Positions 16,955 to 25,932 are shown, counted from the stretch's first letter. The stretch is 64,000 bases of DNA from an uncultured Alcaligenaceae bacterium (GCA_937952975.1 CALFXX010000073.1:1-64000); one strand, 5' to 3'. Notes: generated by a model from the sequence alone, not told the origin. Made by a program: numbers and translations.

Positions 16955-18589
16955 ATGAGCACGTTGTCTAGAAGCCCAGCCTGGCTTGCTTTTTCTTCAG
17001 CCGTACATACTAGTCCTCTTACGGCTGACAGCTTGCGCATTCTGCCGGCCGTCGATCTTGAAGTGGATCTGAGTACCCAGCGCTACTCTGCAGCCTTTGA
17101 GCAAGCTTCGGCTGCACTTCTCAGCCAACAGGGCTTTGAGGCCGCACGTAAAGGGCTCTTTGCAGGCGACGCCATCAACTGGACAGAAAAACGTGCAGCT
17201 TGGCACACGGCTCTTCGCTCCGAACATCCGCCAGCGGCCGTGGCCGAAGCGGTTAAAACTGAACAGGCCCGTCTAGCCAATTTTGTTGACTTGGTCAATG
17301 CGCAAAACTTGTACCGCAACGTGGTGCACCTTGGCATCGGCGGCAGCGACTGGGGCCCAAGGCTTGCCGTTGAGGCCCTGGCTGGCGTTGCGGGCCGGCG
17401 TACCATTCGCTTCGCCTCAAACGTAGATGCACACGCCATCACCGGTGCGCTTGATGGTCTTGACCCGCTCGATACCCTTGTCATTATTTCTTCAAAATCA
17501 TTCACCACAACTGAGTCGTTGGCCAACGCCGCGCGAGCCATCGAATGGTTTGAACTCAACGGCGTCAGTAACCCGCTTGAGCATTTTGTTGCGGTCACGG
17601 CCAACCCGGACGCCGCACGCGCTTACGGCATTCATGACGACCGTATTTTTAAATTTTGGGATTGGGTCGGTGGCCGTTATTCACTTTGGTCTTCGATTGG
17701 TTTACCGATTGCCTTAGCGCTTGGCTTAAACGCGTTAAATGATATGCGTCGCGGCGCAGCCGAAATGGACGATCATTTTCTAAACGCTCCAATCGCGCGC
17801 AATGCGCCCGTGCAAATGGCGCTTAGCGCCGTTGCCAACTGCAGCGTACTCGGTTACGCGTCGTTCGCCTTGTGCCCCTACGATGCTCGCTTGCGACAAC
17901 TCGTGCCGTGGCTGCAACAGCTCGAAATGGAATCCTTGGGTAAGTCGACCCAGCTCGACGGCAGCACCCTCGACGTACCAAGTAGCCCGGCAGTCTGGGG
18001 CATGCCTGGTACCGACAGCCAACACACCTTCTTTCAATGGTTACACCAAGATGGCAAAGGCGCACCGGTTGATTTTGTCTTGTGCGCCAAGCCCGATCAT
18101 CAACACACGCGTCATCACCGCCTGCTCATCGCGAACTGCTTAGCCCAACGGGCAGCACTGCGTGAAGGCAAGTCTTTTGAGCAAGCGCTGGCCAGAGTGA
18201 GCAAAACTGAAAAAGATCCCGTGCTTGCTGCGCAACTGGCTCAGCACCGCATTCATCCGGGCGGACGCCCGTCAACCTTAATCGTGCTGCCACAGCTCGA
18301 CGCCAAGCAACTTGGTTCGCTCTTGGCGCTTTACGAGCACAAGGTCTTCACCGAAGGCGTGTTGTGGGGCATCAATCCGTTTGACCAATGGGGTGTGGAA
18401 TTCGGCAAGAAGCTTGCGGTGGACATCGAAAAAAGCTTGGATGCGGAAGATAGCGAATCAGCCGTCAGCGCCTTTGATCCATCAACCGCTCACTGGATTC
18501 GTCGCCTTGCCACCAGCGCAGAAAGCGATCATGCCTACGAGCGCCGTCGCGCAGAGCGCGTCGCTCGCGATCAACCTCCCGAAGCTTAA
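16955..18589 (+). CDS. pgi: Glucose-6-phosphate isomerase
   Basis: This enzyme interconverts glucose-6-phosphate and fructose-6-phosphate. The 544-aa protein carries the PGI motifs GIGGSDWGPRLAVEAL, ISSKSFTTTESLANA, the signature GGRYSLWSSIGLPIAL near residue 235, GSTLDVPSSPAVWGMPGTDSQHTFFQWLHQ, and the C-terminal EGVLWGINPFDQWGVEFGKKLA. It follows the phosphohexomutase and its stop codon overlaps the convergent epimerase gene's stop by 4 nt, so the two opposing transcripts meet tail to tail. Confidence 0.97.
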   Translation: MSTLSRSPAWLAFSSAVHTSPLTADSLRILPAVDLEVDLSTQRYSAAFEQASAALLSQQGFEAARKGLFAGDAINWTEKRAAWHTALRSEHPPAAVAEAVKTEQARLANFVDLVNAQNLYRNVVHLGIGGSDWGPRLAVEALAGVAGRRTIRFASNVDAHAITGALDGLDPLDTLVIISSKSFTTTESLANAARAIEWFELNGVSNPLEHFVAVTANPDAARAYGIHDDRIFKFWDWVGGRYSLWSSIGLPIALALGLNALNDMRRGAAEMDDHFLNAPIARNAPVQMALSAVANCSVLGYASFALCPYDARLRQLVPWLQQLEMESLGKSTQLDGSTLDVPSSPAVWGMPGTDSQHTFFQWLHQDGKGAPVDFVLCAKPDHQHTRHHRLLIANCLAQRAALREGKSFEQALARVSKTEKDPVLAAQLAQHRIHPGGRPSTLIVLPQLDAKQLGSLLALYEHKVFTEGVLWGINPFDQWGVEFGKKLAVDIEKSLDAEDSESAVSAFDPSTAHWIRRLATSAESDHAYERRRAERVARDQPPEA

Positions 18590-19638
18590 GGTGCGCGCGA
18601 CTTCGCGCAAAACTGCAGGTACCAAGGCATTGCAACTTGCAGGCCTTGCAAGATTGTGTGGGTTGGTTGATAGCCGAGCAAACGCTGCGCCTTCGAGATA
18701 TCCGCCTGCGAGTGCCGTACATCTCCCGCTCTAAAATCTCTGTAACTTGGTGCCAAGGGGTAAGGGACCCCGTTTTGAGCAAGCGTTGACACAAGGTTAG
18801 CAAACAACGCGTTCAAACTGGTTCGGGCGTTGACTGCAACGTTGTATACCTGGTTTGTCCCTTCAGCCCCCGCCATCGCAGCCAAAATATTAGCCTGCAC
18901 CGCATTGTCAACAAAGCAAAAGTCGCGGCTCGTTTCGCCATCGCCGTTGACTGACACAGGCTGACCATCAAGCATTGCTGCAATCCACTTGGGGATCACC
19001 GCTGCGTAAGCCCCGTCAGGATCTTGTCGTTTACCAAACACATTGAAGTAACGCAGGCCAACCGTTTTAACATCGTAGGCGCGCGCAAAGACGTCTGCAT
19101 ACAACTCGTTGACATATTTTGTAACTGCATAAGGAGACAACGGTTTGCCAATCTGATCCTCAACCTTTGGCAGCGCGGGATGGTCGCCATAGGTTGAGCT
19201 TGAAGCTGCGTACACAAAAGACTGCACGCGCGCATCACGTGCGGCCACGAGCATGTTTAAAAAGCCAGAGATGTTGACATCGTTTGTGGTGACTGGGTCG
19301 GCGAGCGAGCGTGGCACCGACCCAAGTGCGGCCTGATGCAAGACAAAATCTACCCCTGCGACAGCCTGTGCACAGGTGGCTGCGTCGCGAATATCGCCAC
19401 GTATAAATCTAAAATTTGACCAGCGCTCAGCACCCACATTTGCCTGCACTTCGTCAAGGTTGTGTTGATAGCCCGTCGCAAAGTTATCAAGGCCCACCAC
19501 ACGCTGATCGAGCTTCAACAAGGCCTCGATCAGGTTAGAGCCGATAAACCCAGCACAGCCCGTCACGAGCCAACTGCCTGGGGCTGCGCGCAGTTGCGCC
19601 TGAACTTGCGGGTAACGGATGCCAGGCTCGTGCGTCAT
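18586..19638 (-). CDS. tviC: UDP-N-acetylglucosamine 4-epimerase, TviC/WbpP type
   Basis: This 350-aa short-chain dehydrogenase of the extended class should epimerise UDP-GlcNAc or UDP-GlcNAcA to the galacto form for a surface polysaccharide. The Rossmann motif VTGCAGFIGSNLIEALL is at residues 25-41, VVGLDNFATGYQHNL follows, and the catalytic Y-x3-K lies in SPYAVTKYVNELYAD near residue 170. The N-terminal extension before the Rossmann motif is typical of TviC/WbpP. It starts inside the stop codon of the upstream dehydrogenase (ATGA overlap), so the two form a coupled pair. Confidence 0.87.
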   Translation of the reverse strand: MTHEPGIRYPQVQAQLRAAPGSWLVTGCAGFIGSNLIEALLKLDQRVVGLDNFATGYQHNLDEVQANVGAERWSNFRFIRGDIRDAATCAQAVAGVDFVLHQAALGSVPRSLADPVTTNDVNISGFLNMLVAARDARVQSFVYAASSSTYGDHPALPKVEDQIGKPLSPYAVTKYVNELYADVFARAYDVKTVGLRYFNVFGKRQDPDGAYAAVIPKWIAAMLDGQPVSVNGDGETSRDFCFVDNAVQANILAAMAGAEGTNQVYNVAVNARTSLNALFANLVSTLAQNGVPYPLAPSYRDFRAGDVRHSQADISKAQRLLGYQPTHTILQGLQVAMPWYLQFCAKSRAP

Positions 19639-20909
19639 AAACGTAGATCTGACTGGTCAGCTGACAAAATATATTTCAAGTCATATAACACATGTTCGGT
19701 TTTACCCAGCGCACGAATCGCCTGCGCGCCCATCTCGATAAATTGCCGATGCGCCACCGCCACGATGATCGCATCGTAGCGGCCGGCCTGTAGCGTCTGC
19801 ACCGGGGTTAAACCGTATTCATGCTGAGCCTCTTGCGCTGACACCCAGGGATCGTACACATCGACCTCAACGTTGTACTCGTGCAGCTCTTTGACAATAT
19901 CCACCACGCGGGTGTTACGCAGGTCGGGGCAGTTCTCTTTGAAGGCCAGCCCCATCACCAACACACGCGCACCTTGCACATGGATTCGTTGACGCGTCAT
20001 CAGTTTGACAAGCTGCGAGACCACATAGCTGCCCATGCCATCGTTTAGGCGACGTCCTGCCAAAATAATTTCTGGGTGGTAGCCAATTGATTGCGCTTTG
20101 TGTGTCAGGTAATACGGATCAACACCAATGCAATGCCCCCCCACCAAGCCGGGCCGAAAAGGCAAAAAATTCCATTTTGTTCCGGCGGCCTTCAACACGG
20201 CTTCGGTATCGATACCAAGCTTGTTAAAAATCAACGCCAACTCATTGATCAAGGCAATATTGACATCACGCTGCGTGTTTTCAATGACCTTGGCAGCTTC
20301 AGCGACGCGAATACTGGGTGCACAGTGTGTGCCTGCGACAATAATCTCGCGATAAATTTGATCAACCAGCATCGCGATTTCAGGCGTCGAGCCCGACGTG
20401 ACTTTTTTAATCGTACTCACACGGTGCTCTTTGTCACCGGGGTTGATCCGCTCGGGGCTGTACCCCGCAAAGAAGTCTTTGTTAAAGACTAGGCCCGAGA
20501 CTCGCTCAAGTACAGGGACACAATCCTCTTCAGTGGCGCCGGGGTAAACAGTCGACTCATAAATGACAATGTCGCCTTTTTTTAGGACAGCACCAATAGT
20601 TTCGCTAGCCTTAATCAAGGGTGTCAGATCGGGGCGCTTATATTCGTCAATGGGGGTAGGCACTGTCACGATAAAGACATTTGCCGCGCTTAACTCGGCG
20701 CGGTCTGCGGTACAGCGCAAACCTTTAGCGCTCGCGAGCTCGGCGTCATCAACTTCAAGGGTATGGTCATGCCCCTGCTGCAGGGCCTGTATGCGTGCTG
20801 GATTGATATCAAAGCCAAGCACCGACCTTTTTTTAGCGAACTCGACCGCCAGTGGTAACCCCACATAGCCTAGCCCGACCACAGCAAGTTTGACGTCCTG
20901 AATGAGCAA
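19635..20909 (-). CDS. tviB: UDP-N-acetyl-hexosamine 6-dehydrogenase, TviB/WbpO type
   Basis: This 424-aa NAD-dependent nucleotide-sugar dehydrogenase oxidises the C6 hydroxyl of UDP-GlcNAc/GalNAc to the uronic acid. It has the N-terminal Rossmann motif VVGLGYVGLPLAVEFAKK at residues 10-27, the YESTVYPGATEE segment, the catalytic cysteine in PGLVGGHCIGVDPYYL near residue 257, and the C-terminal UDP-binding domain (GLAFKENCPDLRNTRV). The paired TviC-like epimerase downstream supports a role in Vi-antigen/O-antigen-like UDP-HexNAcA synthesis. No glycosyltransferases or export genes lie next to the pair in this window. Confidence 0.9.
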   Translation of the reverse strand: MLIQDVKLAVVGLGYVGLPLAVEFAKKRSVLGFDINPARIQALQQGHDHTLEVDDAELASAKGLRCTADRAELSAANVFIVTVPTPIDEYKRPDLTPLIKASETIGAVLKKGDIVIYESTVYPGATEEDCVPVLERVSGLVFNKDFFAGYSPERINPGDKEHRVSTIKKVTSGSTPEIAMLVDQIYREIIVAGTHCAPSIRVAEAAKVIENTQRDVNIALINELALIFNKLGIDTEAVLKAAGTKWNFLPFRPGLVGGHCIGVDPYYLTHKAQSIGYHPEIILAGRRLNDGMGSYVVSQLVKLMTRQRIHVQGARVLVMGLAFKENCPDLRNTRVVDIVKELHEYNVEVDVYDPWVSAQEAQHEYGLTPVQTLQAGRYDAIIVAVAHRQFIEMGAQAIRALGKTEHVLYDLKYILSADQSDLRL

Positions 20910-21052
20910 AATATTCTCCGCAATACCTGCAAGCGCTCGAGCCAGCCGGTGATTTTTTAATGCATGCGTATCAGTTTAAAGGCTAGGGCGAAATTTTGTT
21001 GCCGGAGGTCTGCCTTTAGACTCGACAAAAGACAGCCTACATTTGCGATTGA

Positions 21053-21087
21053 CAAAAAAAGAGGCCAAGACCTTGCGGTCTTGGCCT
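21053..21087 (-). terminator. Strong Rho-independent terminator
   Basis: An 11-bp perfect stem AGGCCAAGACC / GGTCTTGGCCT with a 4-nt loop (21062-21087) is followed on the minus strand by a run of seven T. It ends transcription coming from the coq7 side or from the local promoter at 21260-21288. Confidence 0.92.
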
Positions 21088-21253
21088 AAATCCACCAAAG
21101 GAGGAGGGTGGAGGAGACAATCGTGGCAAGTAGAGGAGAAAGTACCCGCATCACGGTGCTGCCTAGACGCTTTACTAACTCTGCGTGCTTTGTCTGAAAG
21201 CTATCCACTGATAACTCGTTATTCAGTCAAAACACTTATGACTCAACTTCCAT
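21053..21253 (-). ncRNA. Candidate small RNA with anti-Shine-Dalgarno loop
   Basis: The 486-bp gap between tviB and coq7 has no convincing protein gene but contains a promoter (21260-21288), a structured stretch and a strong terminator, all on the minus strand, giving a transcript of about 200 nt. Two hairpins are visible. One is near the 5' end (ACTGA-ATAAC-GA-GTTAT-CAGT, about 21205-21226). The other is just before the terminator, with stem TCCACC/GGTGGA (21091-21112) presenting the loop CTCCTCCTTT, which is complementary to a Shine-Dalgarno sequence; further TCTCC motifs lie nearby. Pyrimidine-rich anti-SD loops mark several regulatory RNA families. I recognise no specific family. The opposite strand carries a 24-codon frame starting GTG at 21123 behind GGAGGA, which is an alternative reading. 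Confidence 0.5.
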
Positions 21254-21259
21254 AAACAA

Positions 21260-21288
21260 ATAGTAATCCAATTTTTTGTGCGATGCAA
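21260..21288 (-). promoter_or_regulatory. Promoter of the small RNA
   Basis: On the minus strand the -35-like TTGCAT (21288-21283) and the -10-like TACTAT (21265-21260) are separated by exactly 17 bp. The -35 lies inside one of two TTGC-N3-GCA elements, which suggests the promoter is under repressor control. Confidence 0.45.
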
Positions 21289-21342
21289 GAAAATCTACAA
21301 AAATAACAATAAATATTTATTGTGTTGTTTTTGTGCATCGCA
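21279..21342. promoter_or_regulatory. Paired operator-like sites around an AT-rich palindrome
   Basis: The inverted 9-mers TGCGATGCA (21279-21287) and TGCATCGCA (21334-21342) flank a perfect 18-bp palindrome ACAATAAATATTTATTGT (21306-21323). Read on the minus strand, both outer elements fit TTGC-N3-GCACAAAAA. The TGC-N3-GCA core resembles the sites described for the polyhydroxyalkanoate regulator PhaR upstream of phasin genes, but no phasin frame follows here. The layout suggests two dimer sites, one overlapping the promoter -35. Confidence 0.5.
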
Positions 21343-21395
21343 ACAAGATTTTATTTAGACAGAGGCGCGCGTACTCGTTCAAGCCGTAGGTCGGT

Positions 21396-22082
21396 TCACA
21401 ACCGGTAGGCCGTTGCCGTCATCAGTTTAGACATCAACCCCATCAGACCCCGCACGGGCGCAGGCAGGCTCACCGCCCCGGCCCGCTCAGCGGTGACTCG
21501 ATGGCCGATCTCATCTTGTTTCATTTGCTCAACAATTTTGCGTGAGCGCACATCGCCCGCCGGCAAGCGCTGCAGATGATCATCTAGGTGCGCCTCAACC
21601 TGACGTTCAGTTTCTGCCATAAACCCCAAATTGCGGGCGACGCCGGCGCGAGCAGCCAACACCCCCAGCGTAAATGAGCCTGCATACCAAACAGGGTTCA
21701 AAAAACTGGGCCGGCTATCAAGCTCGCGCAGACGTTGCTGACACCAGGCAAGGTGATCGACCTCGTCGGCCGCTGCCCGATGAAAAAGCGCAGCACTTGA
21801 TGCGTCGCTGCTGGCAGCAGCTTGCCCTCGGTACAGAGCTTGCGCGCAAACCTCGCCCACATGGTTGACACGCATCAGCCCGGCCGCGTGTTTTGCCTCG
21901 GATGCTGTCAGGTCATGATCGACCCCCGTCTTGATCGGACCTGCAGGATTGGGCCGAGCAGCCCCAGCCTGCCCCGCTAACACCTGCAAGGCAACATCGA
22001 TTTCAGCAATAAAGGGATCGAGCCATTGCTCGCGACGAACAAAGTGCGACGAACCAACTGCAACCGCTTGAGGCGCTGCCAT
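21396..22082 (-). CDS. coq7: Ubiquinone hydroxylase Coq7
   Basis: This 228-aa di-iron, ferritin-like monooxygenase hydroxylates 2-polyprenyl-3-methyl-6-methoxy-1,4-benzoquinone in aerobic ubiquinone synthesis at the inner membrane. The iron-binding helices are visible: MRVNHVGEVCAQALYRGQA (E-x-x-Q/H context), AAADEVDHLAWCQQRLREL (ExxH), ETERQVEAHLDDHLQRLP and EQMKQDEIGHRVTAERAG (ExxxH). The length and motif order match betaproteobacterial Coq7. It is a single gene; the intergenic small-RNA region and terminator lie downstream. Confidence 0.96.
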   Translation of the reverse strand: MAAPQAVAVGSSHFVRREQWLDPFIAEIDVALQVLAGQAGAARPNPAGPIKTGVDHDLTASEAKHAAGLMRVNHVGEVCAQALYRGQAAASSDASSAALFHRAAADEVDHLAWCQQRLRELDSRPSFLNPVWYAGSFTLGVLAARAGVARNLGFMAETERQVEAHLDDHLQRLPAGDVRSRKIVEQMKQDEIGHRVTAERAGAVSLPAPVRGLMGLMSKLMTATAYRL

Positions 22083-22216
22083 ACATGACCTTGGGTGAAA
22101 TTCGGTTTGCCCGGACGAAGAGCGAGCTTTGACTTGAATTTTAAGCTCTCAGCAAGATTTTGCTTGAAACTTGAGAAACTTGATTATCATTCGAACTTCA
22201 CTATTAAGGATTGGAC

Positions 22217-22663
22217 ATGGAAGTCAAAATCGATTGGGGTGGCCCCGATGGCATGCTGTTCGTCGCGCAAACCGGAACCGGGCATATTGCAGCCATGGAT
22301 GGCGCACCCGACGGCGGCGGCCACAACCTTGCCCCGCGTCCAATGGAACTCTTACTTGTCGGCACGGGCGGTTGTACGGCCTATGATGTGGTGCTAATTC
22401 TCAAGCGTGGACGCCATGCCATCGTTGGCTGCTCGGTCAAGCTCATTGCAGAGCGCGCAGACGTTGATCCAAAGGTGTTCACCAAGATCCACTTTGTGTT
22501 TACCGTGACGGGGCACAACCTGCCCCGCGCTGCTGTTGAGCGCGCCATTGCACTCTCGCACGAAAAATACTGCTCGGCCTCAGCGATGCTTGCGCACACC
22601 GCAGCCATCACTTGGGCTGCTGAGATTGTCGATACGGGCGGCGCTGTCGCCGAGAAATCCTAA
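22217..22663 (+). CDS. OsmC/YhfA-like family protein
   Basis: This 148-aa OsmC-fold protein has the conserved PRPMELLLVGTGGCTAYDVVLILKR segment, with the reactive cysteine in GGCTAYDV near residue 56, and the second cysteine in SHEKYCSASAML near residue 120. The two-cysteine arrangement fits thiol peroxidase-like or YhfA-like members. The ATG at 22217 is preceded by AAGGA at 6 nt, so it is preferred over the TTG at 22211. It reads toward thyA, 17 bp away, and may be co-transcribed with it. Confidence 0.88.
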   Translation: MEVKIDWGGPDGMLFVAQTGTGHIAAMDGAPDGGGHNLAPRPMELLLVGTGGCTAYDVVLILKRGRHAIVGCSVKLIAERADVDPKVFTKIHFVFTVTGHNLPRAAVERAIALSHEKYCSASAMLAHTAAITWAAEIVDTGGAVAEKS

Positions 22664-22680
22664 AGACAGGATTCAAGCTA

Positions 22681-23475
22681 ATGAACCAATACGAAACCTT
22701 CATGCGTCACGTCTACACAACAGGCGTGAATAAAACGGATCGAACCGGAACCGGAACCCGCTCCGTCTTTGGCTATCAGATGCGGTTTGATCTCGCAAAA
22801 GGTTTTCCGCTGATCACGACAAAGAAACTGCACACCCGCAGCATTTTTGTCGAGCTTCTGTGGTTCTTACGTGGTGATTCAAACGTCAAATGGTTACAAG
22901 ATAATGGTTGCAGCATTTGGGACGAGTGGGCCAGACCGGACGGCGACTTGGGCCCGGTCTACGGCGTGCAATGGCGCTCGTGGCCGACCCCTGATGGCGA
23001 GCATATCGACCAGATCAGTCAGGTGCTTGAGCAAATTCGCAAAACACCCGATTCGCGCCGTTTGATTGTTTCGGCCTGGAACGTCGCTGAAATTAAAAAT
23101 ATGGCCTTGCCGCCATGCCATGCCTTTTTTCAGTTTTATGTTGCCGAGGGCAAGTTGTCTTGCCAGCTTTATCAACGCAGCGCGGATATCTTTTTAGGCG
23201 TACCCTTTAATATCGCCAGTTACGCCCTGCTCACCCACATGGTGGCGCAACAGTGCAACCTCGAAGTGGGCGATTTTGTCTGGACGGGCGGTGATTGCCA
23301 TATTTATAGCAACCATTTTGAGCAAGTTGAGTTGCAACTGTCACGCACGCCTAATCCCTACCCTACACTCGTCTTGCAACGCAAGCCAGACTCTTTATTC
23401 GACTACCGTTACGAAGACTTTGTGATCGAAAATTACGAGCACCACCCACACATCAAGGCACCTGTTGCCGTTTGA
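22681..23475 (+). CDS. thyA: Thymidylate synthase
   Basis: ThyA methylates dUMP to dTMP with methylenetetrahydrofolate. The 264-aa length matches the E. coli-type enzyme. Visible motifs are DRTGTGTRSVFGYQMRFDL near residue 20, the active-site region LPPCHAFFQFYVAEGKLSCQLYQRSADIFLGVPFNIASYALL (catalytic Cys near 146), and the C-terminal IENYEHHPHIKAPVAV. It is followed by folA after 22 bp, the typical thyA-folA pairing that regenerates tetrahydrofolate from the dihydrofolate produced here. Confidence 0.98.
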   Translation: MNQYETFMRHVYTTGVNKTDRTGTGTRSVFGYQMRFDLAKGFPLITTKKLHTRSIFVELLWFLRGDSNVKWLQDNGCSIWDEWARPDGDLGPVYGVQWRSWPTPDGEHIDQISQVLEQIRKTPDSRRLIVSAWNVAEIKNMALPPCHAFFQFYVAEGKLSCQLYQRSADIFLGVPFNIASYALLTHMVAQQCNLEVGDFVWTGGDCHIYSNHFEQVELQLSRTPNPYPTLVLQRKPDSLFDYRYEDFVIENYEHHPHIKAPVAV

Positions 23476-23497
23476 TTTCGTTTAAGAGACTTGGCTG

Positions 23498-23983
23498 ATG
23501 CAGCTAAATTTAATTGTTGCCTACGCCCGTAACCGCACCATCGGGCGGGACAACACCTTGCCCTGGAAGCTGCCCGGCGATTTGGCGCACTTTAAGCGCA
23601 CAACGCTTGGCTGCCCCATTGTGATGGGCCGCAAAACCTGGGATTCGCTGGGCAGACCTCTGCCAGGGCGACGCAATATCGTCATCACCCGCGACGCCAG
23701 CAAGGCATTCGCTGGAGCAGAGTGCTTTACGAGTTTGCCTCAGGCACTTGAAACGCTTAAAGATGCCGAACACGTGTTTATTATCGGCGGCGCGCAAATT
23801 TACCAACAAGCGTTGCCTCTCGCCCACCGTGTTGTCGCAACTGAAATTCAGGCTGATATTGAAGGCGACGCTGTGTTTGAACCGCTTGACAAAGCGATGT
23901 GGGTTGAGACCTCGCGTCTGCCCCAACCTGCGGAGAACGGGCTAGCCTACGACCTGGTCGAGTACCATCGACTTAAAGGCTAA
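23498..23983 (+). CDS. folA: Dihydrofolate reductase
   Basis: This enzyme reduces dihydrofolate to tetrahydrofolate with NADPH and is the target of trimethoprim. The 161-aa protein shows MQLNLIVAYARNRTIGRDNTLPWKLPGDLAHFKR, MGRKTWDSLGRPLPGRRNIVIT and FIIGGAQIYQQALPLAHRVVATEI, all canonical for chromosomal FolA. It is downstream of thyA and 3 bp upstream of the DUF945 gene. Confidence 0.97.
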   Translation: MQLNLIVAYARNRTIGRDNTLPWKLPGDLAHFKRTTLGCPIVMGRKTWDSLGRPLPGRRNIVITRDASKAFAGAECFTSLPQALETLKDAEHVFIIGGAQIYQQALPLAHRVVATEIQADIEGDAVFEPLDKAMWVETSRLPQPAENGLAYDLVEYHRLKG

Positions 23984-23986
23984 ACG

Positions 23987-25879
23987 ATGAACAAGAAACT
24001 AATCAGTGCCATCAGTGCGCTCTCCCTGCTATTTGTCATTTATGCCGGTACCAGTTGGTACATCGGCGGACGCGTCCATGCCGAGTCCGAAACCGTCATC
24101 GACTCGCTCAACACTTACATCGCAAAAAATTGGTCTGATCAAGTGCGCGTCACGCTGCGCGACTATCAGCGTGGGATATTTGCTAGCAAGGCCTCGTATC
24201 TTCTGAGTTTCCCTGCCCCTAAAACCTCAACCCTACGCCCTGACGTTTTAGTGGTGAACCATATCGCCCATGATGCCTTGTCTTTAACGCAAGTCGCGCA
24301 TGGCAACTTCGAATGGTTATCTGCGTCAATTCATACAACCCTAGAACCCACCGCCTTCACTGAAGCGTTATTCAAAGCCACAGGCGGGCAGTCGCTTATT
24401 GATGGCCATACACAACTCAGCGCAAAAGGCGTGGCCAAACTTAACTGGGTCATTCGCCCGGTCGATCACACACAAGACACTGTGCGCTCGAGGTTTGCCG
24501 GAGCCACCCTGGTTGCTGAGATCGGCCACGCCTTCAGTCACACCAAAGGCGAGCTCAAGGTCACGGGGCTAAACATTACCGATGGCAAGGCAACACTAGA
24601 AATCAAATCAAGCCGCCTTCACACAGACACCCACCCAGGGCAGTCTGGCTTAAGTATCGGGGTCAGCGGTGCAGACATCGGCGAGCTGACGCTCACGTCG
24701 TTAAATTTTCCGACCGTGACCGCCAAGCAAATAAACACCCGCTTAATCTTGAATGAAAAAGACAACCTGCTCAGCGGACAGTCTCACTACGATATCGAAC
24801 GTTTGACGATCGATAAAAAAGACTGGGGTACGCTGCAATTGACTGCCTCTTACGACAAGCTCAACAGCAACACCGTTAAATCGCTTACCGATCTCTACAG
24901 CACAATCCTGACGCGCTCGCTCAACAACGAACCCGACGCCGACCTCATGACTGCTTCAGACCTCAAGCAGTTTTGGGGTCATGTGCAGACTCTGGCCAAA
25001 AATGGTCCGACGCTCAGACTTGACCCGTTCATTTGGCAAACTGCCAATGGTCAAAGCTCGATCACGCTAAGCACGGTGCTGGCTCCGGTCGATTTGCGCA
25101 GCAGTGGCATGGGCTTAAACGGCAATCCGATCCAAGCGATGGACGCCACCATCGCGCTCTCGCGTGCGATGGCTGCTGGGATCATTGCCACGGGCCTTGA
25201 AGCGAGTGGAGTCAACCCAGCGCAGGCAAAGAGCACGGCCGATAAAGAAATCGCAACTGCGCTTGATGTTGCAGCCAAGTTAAAGCTAGGCACACTAAAA
25301 GGCGATCGACTGATCACTCAACTTAGCTTTAAGGACGATGTTTTTAAAGTCAACGGACAAGCCGTTTCAGCCGAAACATTGCTCACACTCGCGTCTTCAC
25401 TGGTGCCAGCCGAGTGGCTTGCTGCAGACCCTGTCGCAAGCACGGACGGCCCCGACGAAGCTGCGGCCACAAGGCATCTCGATCCTTCTGTGTTAGCGAG
25501 TATTTTGACGGCTGCCGACTTCTCTTTTGAAGAAGTCAAAGACGAGCAAGGCGACCCGTTACTCAAGGTGTCACCTGGCGACTCCGGTGCGGCCAAAATC
25601 GATATGTTGTTCGTGGGTTGCGGCAGCGACCCAAGCTGCGAAGACGTGCTGTTACGCGCGACGTACTCTCCAGACAAACCGGTCGCACTCAAGGTAGCCA
25701 ACGACTGGAATGTACGCAATCGCTGGGCGCGTGCCTATGTCAATGACAAAAGGGAAGCTGTCATTGAAATGGACATTAGCGCTTACGGGGGCATCGGGCG
25801 CGATGCTGTAGAGGGCATGGTGAATACCTTCTTTAAGATCGTGCGAGATTTCTCTAAAGAGCTCGAAGCACCAAACTAA
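23987..25879 (+). CDS. DUF945 family protein (YdgA-like)
   Basis: This 630-aa protein has an N-terminal hydrophobic segment (ISALSLLFVIYAGTSWYIGGRVH), most likely a signal anchor, and a long beta-rich periplasmic portion like E. coli YdgA/DUF945 proteins. The family function is not established; some members are linked to the cell envelope. The start is 3 bp after the folA stop, so it is likely in the same transcript. The lower similarity and high Ala/Thr/Asp content are normal for the family. I see no catalytic motif. Confidence 0.75.
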   Translation: MNKKLISAISALSLLFVIYAGTSWYIGGRVHAESETVIDSLNTYIAKNWSDQVRVTLRDYQRGIFASKASYLLSFPAPKTSTLRPDVLVVNHIAHDALSLTQVAHGNFEWLSASIHTTLEPTAFTEALFKATGGQSLIDGHTQLSAKGVAKLNWVIRPVDHTQDTVRSRFAGATLVAEIGHAFSHTKGELKVTGLNITDGKATLEIKSSRLHTDTHPGQSGLSIGVSGADIGELTLTSLNFPTVTAKQINTRLILNEKDNLLSGQSHYDIERLTIDKKDWGTLQLTASYDKLNSNTVKSLTDLYSTILTRSLNNEPDADLMTASDLKQFWGHVQTLAKNGPTLRLDPFIWQTANGQSSITLSTVLAPVDLRSSGMGLNGNPIQAMDATIALSRAMAAGIIATGLEASGVNPAQAKSTADKEIATALDVAAKLKLGTLKGDRLITQLSFKDDVFKVNGQAVSAETLLTLASSLVPAEWLAADPVASTDGPDEAAATRHLDPSVLASILTAADFSFEEVKDEQGDPLLKVSPGDSGAAKIDMLFVGCGSDPSCEDVLLRATYSPDKPVALKVANDWNVRNRWARAYVNDKREAVIEMDISAYGGIGRDAVEGMVNTFFKIVRDFSKELEAPN

Positions 25880-25932
25880 TCATATTTTTCATCGAACCCT
25901 TTTTTCTTCTCATCGAGAAAAAATCTGACCAA

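Noticed and set aside
21123..21197. 24-codon plus-strand leader frame behind GGAGGA
   Set aside because: It has a good ribosome-binding site but no downstream gene on that strand and no promoter; the minus-strand RNA explains the purine-rich sequence better. Kept only as an alternative.
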